From positions 1 through 26,570 of the forward strand of contig DATLYF010000196.1 of assembly GCA_035575095.1 (NCBI GenBank): a stretch of 26,570 nucleotides of DNA, in the 5' to 3' direction. The notes beneath the pieces were generated by a model that saw only the letters and a program-made list of their open reading frames with translations, was not told the DNA's origin and did no database searches. Position numbers and translations under genes: made by a program. The stretch comes from DATLYF01 sp035575095. Lineage in GTDB: Bacteria; Pseudomonadota; Gammaproteobacteria; Competibacterales; Competibacteraceae. Below are positions 1 through 6,599 of the stretch, piece after piece (within the stretch, counting starts at the first letter, position 1; each line of letters begins with the position of its first letter).

Positions 1-1
1 G

Positions 2-1981
2 GGACTGGAGGTCCTGCAGCGGCGCTTTGCGCTGGAGCGGCCGAGTCCGGCCGGCCTGTCGCCGCCGCTGGCCCGCACTGCGGCGGAATTGGAGCGCCTG
101 GGCGGCGCCGCCGACGGCGTCTTCGCCCTGCGCGCCCGCCAGCTCGGCCTGCGCGAGCGCAAGGCCTATCTGCTCTCCACCACCCGCGCCGTCTCCGAAC
201 AGCTCAGCGACGAGGTCAAGCGCTTCGTCGGCGCCTTGCAGGAGCGCATGGCGCAGCAGGGGCGCTCGGTGGCGGCGGCGGTGGAGCGGGGCAAGACCGG
301 CATCGTCGCCATGACCCTGCTGTCGCTGCTGGCCCTGGCCGGCGGCAGCGCCGTGGTGCTGGGGCTGACGCGACGCCTGGGAGCGGTGACGCGACTCATG
401 ACTCGGTTGGCCCAGGGCGATACCGCCCGCGCCACCCCCGCCGTCGAGCGCCGCGACGAGATCGGCGCCCTGGCCCGGGCCTTCCAGGTGTTCCGCGACA
501 ACGCCGTGCACCTCAAGGAGCAGACGCGGCTCCTGGAAACCGTGTTCGACAGCATGACCGACGGCCTCAGCGTATTCGACCGCGACGGCCGGCTGGTGGC
601 CTGGAACCCCCAGTATCTGGCCATCCTGCGCCTGCCGGCCGAGCAGATCCACGCCGGCATGTCGCTCGAGGCGGTGCAGGCGCTGCTGGCACGCGAGCCG
701 CACGAGAACCGCGCCCTGGACGGGCGTGCCGTAGATATGGCTGAGCTCAACCTGCGCCGCCGCGAGCAGCCCTCCAGCTTCGAGCGCCATTACGCCGGCG
801 GCCGGGTGGTAGAGTTCCGCAGCCGGCCCATGCCCGGCGGCGGCTTCGTCACCCTGTACAGCGACCTGAGCGAGCGCAAGGCGGTCGAGGCGCAGTTGCG
901 CCAGGCGCAGAAGATGGAGGTGCTGGGCCAGCTCACCGGCGGCGTCGCCCACGACTTCAATAACCTGCTGGCGGCGGTGATCGGCAACCTGCAACTGCTG
1001 GAGAGCACCGAGCCGCTGGCGGAAGCCGGCCAGCGCTATACCCGCCGCGCCCTGGCGGCGGCCGAGCGCGGTGCCAATCTCGTCCATCGCCTGCTGGCCT
1101 TCGCTCGCCGCCAGCGCCTGGCACCGGAGCCGCTGCGGGTGGATGAGCTCATCGAGGGCATGCTGGACCTGCTGGAGTACAGCGTCGGCAGCGGTGTGGC
1201 TATCGAGCTGGACCTGCAGGCGGGCGATGCCTGGGTACACGCCGATCCGGCGCAGCTGGAGAACGCGCTGCTCAACCTGGCCATCAACGCCAGTGCCGCC
1301 ATGCCCGGCGGCGGCCGCCTGCGCTTTGCCACCCGTGTGCAGGCCGCAGAGACGGCGGTGGAGATTTGCGTCGCCGACAGCGGCAGCGGCATCCCCGAGG
1401 AACTGCTCGGCCGGGTGTTCGAGCCGTTCTTTACCACCAAACCCCACGGCCAGGGCAGCGGCCTGGGGCTGAGCATGGTCTACGGTTTCGTCAAGCAGTC
1501 CGGCGGCGACATCCGCATCGACAGCCGGGTGGGGGAGGGCACCACCGTGAGCATCACCCTGCCGCGGCTGCCGCAGGTAGCGGCAGTGGCCTCGGAAGCG
1601 CCGGCCGCCGCCGCGCCGCCGCGGGGGCGGGGGGAGTTGGTACTGGTCGTTGAGGACGATCCCCAAGTGCTGGGCGCGGCCGAAGACATGCTGCGGGCGC
1701 TGGGCTACCGCACCCTGACCGCGGCTTCTGCCGAGGCCGCGCTGGACTGCCTGATGCGGGAGCCGGACATCGCCCTGGTGTTCAGCGACGTCGATCTGGG
1801 CAGTGGCATGGACGGTCTAGCCCTGCTGGCCGAGGCCGCACGCCGCCGCCCCACGGTGCGCGGCCTGCTCACCACCGGCCGCGCCACGGCCCCCGCCGAG
1901 CGCGACGGCTCGCCGCCGCTGCTGGCCAAGCCCTACCGGCTGGAACAACTGGCGGCAGCGGTGCGGGCCGCGTTAGGCTAG
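2..1981 (+). CDS. Hybrid sensor histidine kinase, 5' end missing
   Basis: The reading frame is open from base 2, so the gene begins before the window and its N-terminal sensor is not visible. Numbering from the TTG codon at 89, there is one hydrophobic helix (about 70-95), a HAMP domain (95-145, with DEIGALARAF), a PAS domain (about 147-262), a HisKA helix with GGVAHDFNN (His288), and an ATPase domain with an N box (ENALLNLAIN), DSGSGIP and GSGLGLSM. A C-terminal receiver domain (515-630) has acidic VEDD, acceptor Asp567 in VFSDVDL and Lys614. It should autophosphorylate at His288 and pass phosphate to its own receiver. No separate DNA-binding response regulator lies next to it, so the output partner is unknown. 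The permease downstream may be a target, but that is only inferred from adjacency. The domain assignment is firm; the signal is not known. Confidence 0.93.
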   Translation, partial: GLEVLQRRFALERPSPAGLSPPLARTAAELERLGGAADGVFALRARQLGLRERKAYLLSTTRAVSEQLSDEVKRFVGALQERMAQQGRSVAAAVERGKTGIVAMTLLSLLALAGGSAVVLGLTRRLGAVTRLMTRLAQGDTARATPAVERRDEIGALARAFQVFRDNAVHLKEQTRLLETVFDSMTDGLSVFDRDGRLVAWNPQYLAILRLPAEQIHAGMSLEAVQALLAREPHENRALDGRAVDMAELNLRRREQPSSFERHYAGGRVVEFRSRPMPGGGFVTLYSDLSERKAVEAQLRQAQKMEVLGQLTGGVAHDFNNLLAAVIGNLQLLESTEPLAEAGQRYTRRALAAAERGANLVHRLLAFARRQRLAPEPLRVDELIEGMLDLLEYSVGSGVAIELDLQAGDAWVHADPAQLENALLNLAINASAAMPGGGRLRFATRVQAAETAVEICVADSGSGIPEELLGRVFEPFFTTKPHGQGSGLGLSMVYGFVKQSGGDIRIDSRVGEGTTVSITLPRLPQVAAVASEAPAAAAPPRGRGELVLVVEDDPQVLGAAEDMLRALGYRTLTAASAEAALDCLMREPDIALVFSDVDLGSGMDGLALLAEAARRRPTVRGLLTTGRATAPAERDGSPPLLAKPYRLEQLAAAVRAALG

Positions 1982-2002
1982 GGCACCTCTGATGATCCCC
2001 CC

Positions 2003-2022
2003 ATCCTCTCGGGGGAGAGGAT
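2003..2022. repeat. Perfect 8-bp inverted repeat after the kinase gene
   Basis: ATCCTCTC and GAGAGGAT flank four G residues, 21 nt after the kinase stop. A short T run at 2033-2037 lies about 11 nt beyond the hairpin, so it is at best a poor intrinsic terminator. The arms resemble the CCCTCTCCCGC palindrome family found elsewhere in this window and it may be a decayed member. Confidence 0.5.
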
Positions 2023-2058
2023 AAGCGCTTGATTTTTCTATTCAAAAAGGAGGCGTCG

Positions 2059-2133
2059 ATGAAGCCGATCGCGAAAGTCATCGTTTCGATAACGCCCGCA
2101 TCGGGGCGGGCATTGGACATCGATCCCGCATGA
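2059..2133 (+). CDS. 24-codon leader ORF coupled to the SLC13 permease
   Basis: This ATG follows a strong ribosome binding site (AAAAAGGAGG at 2045-2053, five bases before the start). The 24 codons begin MKPIAKVIV and end LDIDPA, and the TGA stop at 2131-2133 overlaps the permease start at 2130 in an ATGA junction. The permease has no ribosome binding site of its own, so ribosomes finishing this ORF probably restart on it. The peptide has no recognised family and no attenuation-like run of one amino acid. It could be a bare coupling device, or a small functional peptide. Confidence 0.55.
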   Translation: MKPIAKVIVSITPASGRALDIDPA

Positions 2134-3902
2134 CGCCGGACATCGCCATCTGCCTCGGCATTCTCGCCGCCGCCGTGGCGCTGTTCGCCTGGGATCGGAT
2201 ACCGGCCGACGTGGTGGCGCTGGGCGTGATGCTGGCGCTCATCGCCAGCGGCCTGCTCACCCCCGAGCAGGCGTTCGCCGGCTTTGCCAGCGACACCGTG
2301 ATGATGATCCTGGGGCTGCTGATCATGACGGCGAGCCTCTCCCACACCGGGGTGGTAGAGATGGCCGGACGAACCATTCTCGACCACGCCGGCAGCAACC
2401 CGACACGGCTGGTAGCGGTGATCATGGTGTCGGTGGCGGTGGTCTCAGCGTTCATCAGCAATACCGCGGCCACCGCCTTCTTCCTCCCCGTCGTCCTCGG
2501 CTTTGCCCACAGAACCCGGGTCAGCGCCTCGAAGTACCTACTGCCGCTGGCCTTCGCCTCGATCCTGTCGAGTTCGGTGACGCTGATCAGCACCTCGACC
2601 AACATCGTGGTGAGCGAGCTCATGACTCAGCACCAACTGCCCGAGATGGGCATGTTCGAGCTGGCGCCGGTGGGCATCCCGATCGCACTGGCGGGCCTCG
2701 TCTATATGTGGATCATCGGCGTGCGTCTGATACCCCAGCGAGAAGACCAGCGGCCACCCGTGGACATCGGCCACCGCAAGTATCAGGCCGACGTGGTCGT
2801 GCTCCCCGATTCGCCCCTGATCGGCAAGACCGTCGCCGAGTCGAGAATCGGCAATCATTCCGGGCTTTCCGTGGTGCGTATCCTGCGCGAAGGCGAGCTT
2901 CCGCATCCCGGCCACAGCCAGACCAGCCTGCAGGCGGGCGATCACCTGGTGATCGAGGGACTGCGTAGCGACATCCTCAAGGTCAAGGACATCCCCGGGG
3001 TGGAGCTCAAGGCCGACGCGCACCTTGCCGACCCAGACGTCGATCCGCAGGAACTGACGATCGTCGAAGGGGTGCTCATGCCGCAATCGCCGCTCATCGG
3101 CCGCACCCTCAAGAGCGCCGAGTTCAAGGATCGCTATGGCCTGCAGGTGCTGGCGATCAATCGCGCGGGGGCGGCGATCCCGCGTAAGATGAGCACCATC
3201 CCGTTGAAGCTCGGCGACGTGCTGCTGCTCCAAGGCACCGCCGAGAGCGTCAAAGCGCTGGAGCGCGGCAATCTGTTCAGCATCTTCGGCGGCGTCGACC
3301 CTGCCCGCCTCAACATCAAGCGCGCGCCGGCGGCGGCGGCGATCTTCGCGCTGACGCTCATCGCCGCCGCACTCAAGCTCGTGCCGCTACCGGTAGCAGT
3401 GCTCAGCGGCGCCTTTCTGGTGCTGGCCACGCGCTGCATCTCGCCAGAGGAGGCTTACCGGCAGGTGGAATGGAAGGCGCTGATCCTGATCGGCGCGCTG
3501 CTGTCGCTGGGGGCGGCGATGGAATCGAGCGGCACCGGTCGTTTCCTCGCCGAGCAACTGATCGCGCTGACCGGCGCGATGCAGCCGCGGTTGCTGCTGG
3601 CGGGATTTTTCCTATTGACGGTGGTGCTGACCCAGGCCATGTCCAACCAGGCGGCGGCCATCGTCATCTTGCCGATCGCCATCCAGACCGCGTTGCAGCT
3701 CGATCTCAACCCGCGCACCTTCGCCACGATGGTCGCCGTCGCCGCGAGCTGCTCCTACCTCACCCCGCTGGAGCCCTCGTGCCTCATGGTCTATGGGCCT
3801 GGCAAGTACCGCTTCGCCGATTTCTTCAAGGTGGGCCTGCCGCTCACCTTGCTGATCTTCGCCATTGCCGTCTGGCTGGTGCCGTGGGTATGGCCGCTGT
3901 GA
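2130..3902 (+). CDS. SLC13/DASS-type permease with two RCK_C (TrkA-C) domains
   Basis: This 590-residue inner-membrane transporter has an N-terminal membrane half (about 5-200), a central soluble part (about 210-385) and a C-terminal membrane half (about 398-588). The first half carries SNTAATA at 110-116 and the second SNQAAA at 505-510, matching the two substrate/sodium-binding repeats of the divalent-anion/sodium symporter family. The soluble insert holds two TrkA_C-like units, each with a SPLIGKT or SPLIGRT signature (228-234, 320-326). Relatives carry dicarboxylates, citrate, sulfate or other anions; the substrate cannot be read from sequence. The start at 2130 is the first in-frame ATG and overlaps the stop of the short leader ORF. 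The gene lies 148 nt after the sensor kinase. Confidence 0.9.
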   Translation: MTPDIAICLGILAAAVALFAWDRIPADVVALGVMLALIASGLLTPEQAFAGFASDTVMMILGLLIMTASLSHTGVVEMAGRTILDHAGSNPTRLVAVIMVSVAVVSAFISNTAATAFFLPVVLGFAHRTRVSASKYLLPLAFASILSSSVTLISTSTNIVVSELMTQHQLPEMGMFELAPVGIPIALAGLVYMWIIGVRLIPQREDQRPPVDIGHRKYQADVVVLPDSPLIGKTVAESRIGNHSGLSVVRILREGELPHPGHSQTSLQAGDHLVIEGLRSDILKVKDIPGVELKADAHLADPDVDPQELTIVEGVLMPQSPLIGRTLKSAEFKDRYGLQVLAINRAGAAIPRKMSTIPLKLGDVLLLQGTAESVKALERGNLFSIFGGVDPARLNIKRAPAAAAIFALTLIAAALKLVPLPVAVLSGAFLVLATRCISPEEAYRQVEWKALILIGALLSLGAAMESSGTGRFLAEQLIALTGAMQPRLLLAGFFLLTVVLTQAMSNQAAAIVILPIAIQTALQLDLNPRTFATMVAVAASCSYLTPLEPSCLMVYGPGKYRFADFFKVGLPLTLLIFAIAVWLVPWVWPL

Positions 3903-4024
3903 GACGGCGTCAGTGTGAAAGCGCCAGGGAATCTATCCGTGGGCTGAGGGCTCCAAGAATTTAGGGAGATTGTGCGGCAGACCGGGATATGTTGACCCGA
4001 AAGTCTGCAAGGAGGGTATTTAGC

Positions 4025-4210
4025 ATGCGGCGAGTCATGATGGCGATAGCAATCGGTCTACTGGCCCTTAACCTGAGCGCCTGCGGCACCGTCACTGGGG
4101 CTGTGGTAGGCGGCGTGGCCGGCCATGAGCTCACCCACGGCAGCACTCTGGGCACCGTCGGCGGCGCAGTCGTAGGCGGTGCGATCGGCCACGAAATCGA
4201 CAAGCGGTAG
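4025..4210 (+). CDS. Small glycine-zipper outer-membrane lipoprotein
   Basis: The 61-residue product starts at 4025, nine bases after AAGGAGG (4009-4015). An earlier in-frame ATG at 3989 lacks such a site and would disrupt the signal peptide. Residues 1-20 form a lipoprotein signal ending in the lipobox LSAC, with Cys20 the lipidation site. The mature part is a glycine zipper with repeated GAVVGGVAGHE and GAVVGGAIGHE, as in the OsmB/SlyB/17-kDa antigen group. Such proteins insert in or sit under the outer membrane and are often stress-induced. The precise role is not known. It is a single gene with no obvious operon partner. Confidence 0.85.
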   Translation: MRRVMMAIAIGLLALNLSACGTVTGAVVGGVAGHELTHGSTLGTVGGAVVGGAIGHEIDKR

Positions 4211-4400
4211 TTTCTCTCCGTCCCTCTATCGATACCCCAGCCTACGGTCCGTTCTCCGTTGGGGTCACCGCTTCTAGTGGCTGATGCCGGCCGTGCCGGT
4301 CAGTGCCGGTGCGGCCGGCCGGATCCGCGGAGAGGGATATACCCATAACTCCTCAAGCCGAACGCCAGGCGCGGTGCCCACGCGCAGGGAGGTTGTCAGC

Positions 4401-4844
4401 ATGACGGCGAAATACTTTGCAAGCATAGCCACGATTCTGGCCCTGGGTGGCGGGCTCGCAACCGCCGATCCCCTAGACCCGGGCGGTCCTCTGCGGATAC
4501 AGGAATATCAGGGTGTTTCTTACGTCACCGGCGGTGTCGGTGACGAGGAGCGCGAGATCCTCGGGCAAATGGCGCGGGAGTTCAACCTGAAGCTGATGTT
4601 TGCGACCGGGCAGGGCTTGTTCCTCAGCGATGCCCAGGTACAGATCCGCGACCGGCACGGCAACTTGGTCCTGGACACCGTCACCGATGGGCCGCTGCTC
4701 TATGCCAGGCTGTCACCCGGCACCTATCAGGTCACGGTCAGCGGCTTCGGGCAGAGCTTTCAGCGCACCGTCACGGTAGGTAGCCAGGGCCTGACCGTCC
4801 AGGTCTTCCGCTGGCCGATGAGCACCGAACGTCCGTCCGGTTGA
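4401..4844 (+). CDS. Secreted protein with a carboxypeptidase regulatory-like fold
   Basis: The product has 147 residues. The start at 4401 is preceded by AGGGAGG (4386-4392, eight-base spacing), and residues 1-22 look like a Sec signal peptide ending ATA before DPLDPGG. The mature protein has a GVGDEER segment, then a beta-rich stretch (about 76-136) with DAQVQIRDRHGN, a conserved-looking LSPGTYQVTVSGFG and a final strand. This resembles the carboxypeptidase regulatory-like (transthyretin-type) fold seen in many small periplasmic proteins. No catalytic residues are evident. A frame open from 4284 extends upstream, but it lacks a signal peptide and ribosome site. Function is unknown. Confidence 0.78.
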   Translation: MTAKYFASIATILALGGGLATADPLDPGGPLRIQEYQGVSYVTGGVGDEEREILGQMAREFNLKLMFATGQGLFLSDAQVQIRDRHGNLVLDTVTDGPLLYARLSPGTYQVTVSGFGQSFQRTVTVGSQGLTVQVFRWPMSTERPSG

Positions 4845-4866
4845 TACGCGCCGGGCCATCTTGCTA

Positions 4867-4886
4867 CCCGGAGCCAAGGCTCCGGG
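4867..4886 (+). terminator. Strong hairpin after the secreted-protein gene
   Basis: CCCGGAGCC and GGCTCCGGG form a perfect 9-bp stem with an AA loop, 22 nt after the stop at 4844. No T run follows, so it is not a classical intrinsic terminator. It may mark the end of the transcript or protect its 3' end. Confidence 0.4.
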
Positions 4887-4979
4887 CGCGGCAGTCAGGA
4901 TCGCATCGTCAGGATTCGAGCTCCATAGGATAGGGGCAGCGCAGTGCATCTCGGGGCGTGTCCCGGGAACACGGCCAGG

Positions 4980-4994
4980 GCTTGAAATTCAAGC
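4980..4994. promoter_or_regulatory. 15-bp dyad upstream of the riboswitch
   Basis: GCTTGAA and TTCAAGC arms surround a central A in an AT-rich stretch about 140 nt before the aptamer. The position suits an operator or promoter region for the riboswitch transcript. No convincing -35/-10 pair was found nearby. The binding protein is unknown. Confidence 0.3.
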
Positions 4995-5136
4995 ATTTGT
5001 GGACTAATTAAAAATTCATCTGTTGTAATTCTTTCGAATTTGAGCGGCCCTCACCGATAGGCGGTCAGGGCAGCCGGAAAAACATGACTCAACCAATGAG
5101 AGGACTGCGCGGGATTGTGCTGATCTGCTGATCAAA

Positions 5137-5219
5137 TCGCTTCCAAGGCCAAACCCATCACCGGATGGGTACGGAAAGCCGCGGGTCCTTTATCGGAATA
5201 GCCGGGTTGCCGAGTGCGA
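5137..5219 (+). promoter_or_regulatory. GEMM-I riboswitch aptamer (cyclic di-GMP or cyclic AMP-GMP)
   Basis: The sequence follows the GEMM-I layout. It has CCAAACC at 5149-5155, then a hairpin (CCCATC at 5154-5159 pairing with GATGGG at 5164-5169), ACGGAAAGCC at 5171-5180, a GGGTCC arm opposite GGAAT, and the diagnostic AGCCGGGTTGCCGA at 5200-5213. Outer TCGC (5137-5140) and GCGA (5216-5219) close the element. Departures from consensus are ACGG for ACGC, an extra C before CAAACC, and a loop that is not GNRA. Its 3' half is shared with the following terminator. I cannot tell from sequence whether it prefers cyclic di-GMP or cyclic AMP-GMP. Confidence 0.8.
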
Positions 5220-5258
5220 CGTCGTCAAGGTCGCAGGAGAGTAACCCGGTTTTTATTT
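5202..5258 (+). terminator. Intrinsic terminator overlapping the riboswitch 3' half
   Basis: CCGGGTT (5202-5208) pairs with AACCCGG (5243-5249), and inside this TGCGAC (5215-5220) pairs with GTCGCA (5230-5235). The stem is followed by TTTTTATTT (5250-5258). The 5' arm is the aptamer's own CCGGGTTGCC strand, so aptamer and terminator cannot form together. Ligand binding would therefore favour read-through, making this an ON switch by this reading. Confidence 0.8.
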
Positions 5259-5340
5259 GGACTGTAGTATTTTGTCGTTCGCCCGGCGAATTGGCTGTTA
5301 GACCGCAGCGATTGAAGTTAACTGGTCAGGAGAAAACAGC

Positions 5341-5409
5341 GTGATGTTAAGTTGGTTGGGCAGTCGAATTGTAGTTGAGCCGATAACTTCCGGGTCACTG
5401 CCGGTCTAG
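5341..5409 (+). CDS. Possible 22-codon ORF between riboswitch and cupin
   Basis: GTG at 5341 (or ATG at 5344) follows AGGAG at 5328-5332 and runs as MLSWLGSRIVVEPI to a TAG at 5407-5409. The cupin gene begins 45 nt later in the same frame. Nothing about the peptide is recognisable. It may be chance, or a leader translated from the riboswitch transcript. Confidence 0.2.
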   Translation: MMLSWLGSRIVVEPITSGSLPV

Positions 5410-5454
5410 GTGTATTCTGGTAGTCCGAAAACGCTAGTCATAGAGGAGAAGGAA

Positions 5455-5940
5455 ATGTACACTATAAAAGTCATTATAGCCTCAACTGCGCTCGCTCTGG
5501 GCGCGCTGATCACGACTTCTGCATTGTCAGCGGAGCCAGCTGCGGAAGGCCATATTTCCATTGTCCCGTCCGAAATCAAGTGGAATGATGCTCCGTCCAT
5601 CGGGCCTGGCGCCAAATTGGCGGTACTGGAAGGTGATCTGAAGCAAGCCGCGCCGTTCACTTTCCGCGTCAAGCTTCCTCCCAACTTCAAGATCGCACCC
5701 CACACTCATCCCTTGCTTGAGCGGGTCACGGTGCTATCCGGGACCTTCCATTTGGGAATAGGAGAAAAGTTTGATCCCGACAAAGCCAGAATCTATCCGC
5801 CTGGTGGCGTTACCATGATTCCCGCAGGAATGCCGATGTTCGCCTACACGACCAGCGAAGAGACAATTATTCAGATTCACGGGACCGGCCCATGGGATAT
5901 CGGTTACCTCAATCCGGCGGATGACCCAAGAAAGAAATAG
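5455..5940 (+). CDS. Secreted single-domain cupin protein
   Basis: The product has 161 residues. The start at 5455 is preceded by a purine-rich GAGGAGAAGGAA, and the resulting N-terminus is a clean signal peptide (1-26, ending ALSA). An in-frame GTG at 5410 would add 15 residues before it and is less likely. The mature part is one cupin barrel with metal-ligand-like His83, His85 (PHTHP), Glu89 and His142 (IHGTGPW), and it ends in a polar NPADDPRKK tail. It should be exported to the periplasm. Related small cupins are mostly uncharacterised, so no reaction is assigned. It is the first sizeable gene after the riboswitch terminator (about 200 nt away) and the likely regulated gene. Confidence 0.82.
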   Translation: MYTIKVIIASTALALGALITTSALSAEPAAEGHISIVPSEIKWNDAPSIGPGAKLAVLEGDLKQAAPFTFRVKLPPNFKIAPHTHPLLERVTVLSGTFHLGIGEKFDPDKARIYPPGGVTMIPAGMPMFAYTTSEETIIQIHGTGPWDIGYLNPADDPRKK

Positions 5941-5942
5941 TT

Positions 5943-5959
5943 GGTGCGCATGGCGCACC
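5943..5959. repeat. GGTGCGC palindrome
   Basis: GGTGCGC and GCGCACC form a 7-bp stem around ATG, immediately after the cupin stop, followed by CTAC. From general knowledge, GGTGCGC..GCGCACCCTAC elements recur between genes in many proteobacterial genomes. It may end the cupin transcript, although no T run follows. Confidence 0.55.
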
Positions 5960-5997
5960 CTACTTGTTGGTAAACCGCAACCAGAGGCCTTGGAAGC

Positions 5998-6041
5998 CCG
6001 CGTAGGGGGCAATAAGCGAAGCGCATTGCGGCCCTACGCGG
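5998..6041. repeat. 44-bp palindromic intergenic repeat
   Basis: Perfect 10-bp arms CCGCGTAGGG and CCCTACGCGG enclose a second inverted pair (GCAAT / ATTGC) around an AAGCGAAGCG core. This arrangement resembles the common proteobacterial intergenic repeat containing AATAAGCGAAGCGCATTGC. No transposase lies nearby. Confidence 0.6.
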
Positions 6042-6079
6042 ACTAAGGACGCTTTGCTCCTGAGGTTGATTTCGTTGCA

Positions 6080-6364
6080 ATGCGTGTTTTTTATCAGGGT
6101 TGGGTTACGAGTATCCCGCCTAACATGGGGTGGCGTAAGGTTCTCTTCTATTCCGATACCTGGAGTCGCAAATGTGAACTTCTTGCTGCTCGCAAGGGTG
6201 CCATTACGTCAGTCATACTCGCACAGCGTGTCTATCCCAAGATAAAAGACATCAGAATACCGCTCGATACGGAGGTATGGGACGGAGCGAGGCTTATTGT
6301 CGTAAAAAGAGTCTTCCTCAGACCCGCTGTGAATGATGATGGCATACTCATATGGACCTCTTAG
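6080..6364 (+). CDS. Doubtful 94-residue ORF in low-GC DNA
   Basis: The frame begins MRVFYQGWVTS and ends DDGILIWTS. It has no family resemblance that I recognise, no well-spaced ribosome binding site, and its start lies next to the palindromic repeats. An alternative start at 6125 would give 79 residues. Its base composition is clearly lower in GC than the flanking operons. It may be a gene remnant or simply a chance frame in non-coding DNA. I see no other candidate between 6042 and 6599. Confidence 0.2.
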   Translation: MRVFYQGWVTSIPPNMGWRKVLFYSDTWSRKCELLAARKGAITSVILAQRVYPKIKDIRIPLDTEVWDGARLIVVKRVFLRPAVNDDGILIWTS

Positions 6365-6370
6365 CCCCGG

Positions 6371-6400
6371 AGGATGGGGGGAGTGCGGCGAACCCATCCT
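6371..6400. repeat. AGGATGGG palindrome
   Basis: AGGATGGG (6371-6378) and CCCATCCT (6393-6400) form perfect 8-bp arms around GAGTGCGGCGAA. This looks like the widespread GGATGGGTT..AACCCATCC intergenic repeat type and is the third palindrome between 5943 and 6400. Confidence 0.5.
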
Positions 6401-6507
6401 TCATTTCAGGGACGTCGGAGTCGGGTGCGGCGCGGCCTAGTCGGGGTCGGTTTACAGCGGCGCCTCCGCCAGGGGCCTGTGCCGCTGAGGGATGACAAAT
6501 CCCTTCC

Positions 6508-6525
6508 GTTACAATTGTTACAAAC
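6508..6525 (+). promoter_or_regulatory. Tandem GTTACAA direct repeat before the ABC operon
   Basis: GTTACAATT and GTTACAAAC lie directly next to each other, about 75 nt before the ATPase start. They also contain the 8-bp palindrome ACAATTGT (6511-6518). The arrangement could be a regulator site for the transport operon; the regulator is not identifiable and none is encoded beside the operon. Confidence 0.35.
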
Positions 6526-6599
6526 TCCCTCCCGCAGCAAAATTCTCCATTTACAGGACAGGCGTTTCATAGCCCTCACACAAGTACAGGAGGGTTGGC

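Noticed and set aside
3992..4022. TTGACC and TATTTA as a promoter for the lipoprotein gene
   Set aside because: Spacing is 19 bp and the -10 hexamer overlaps the ribosome site, leaving no room for a leader.
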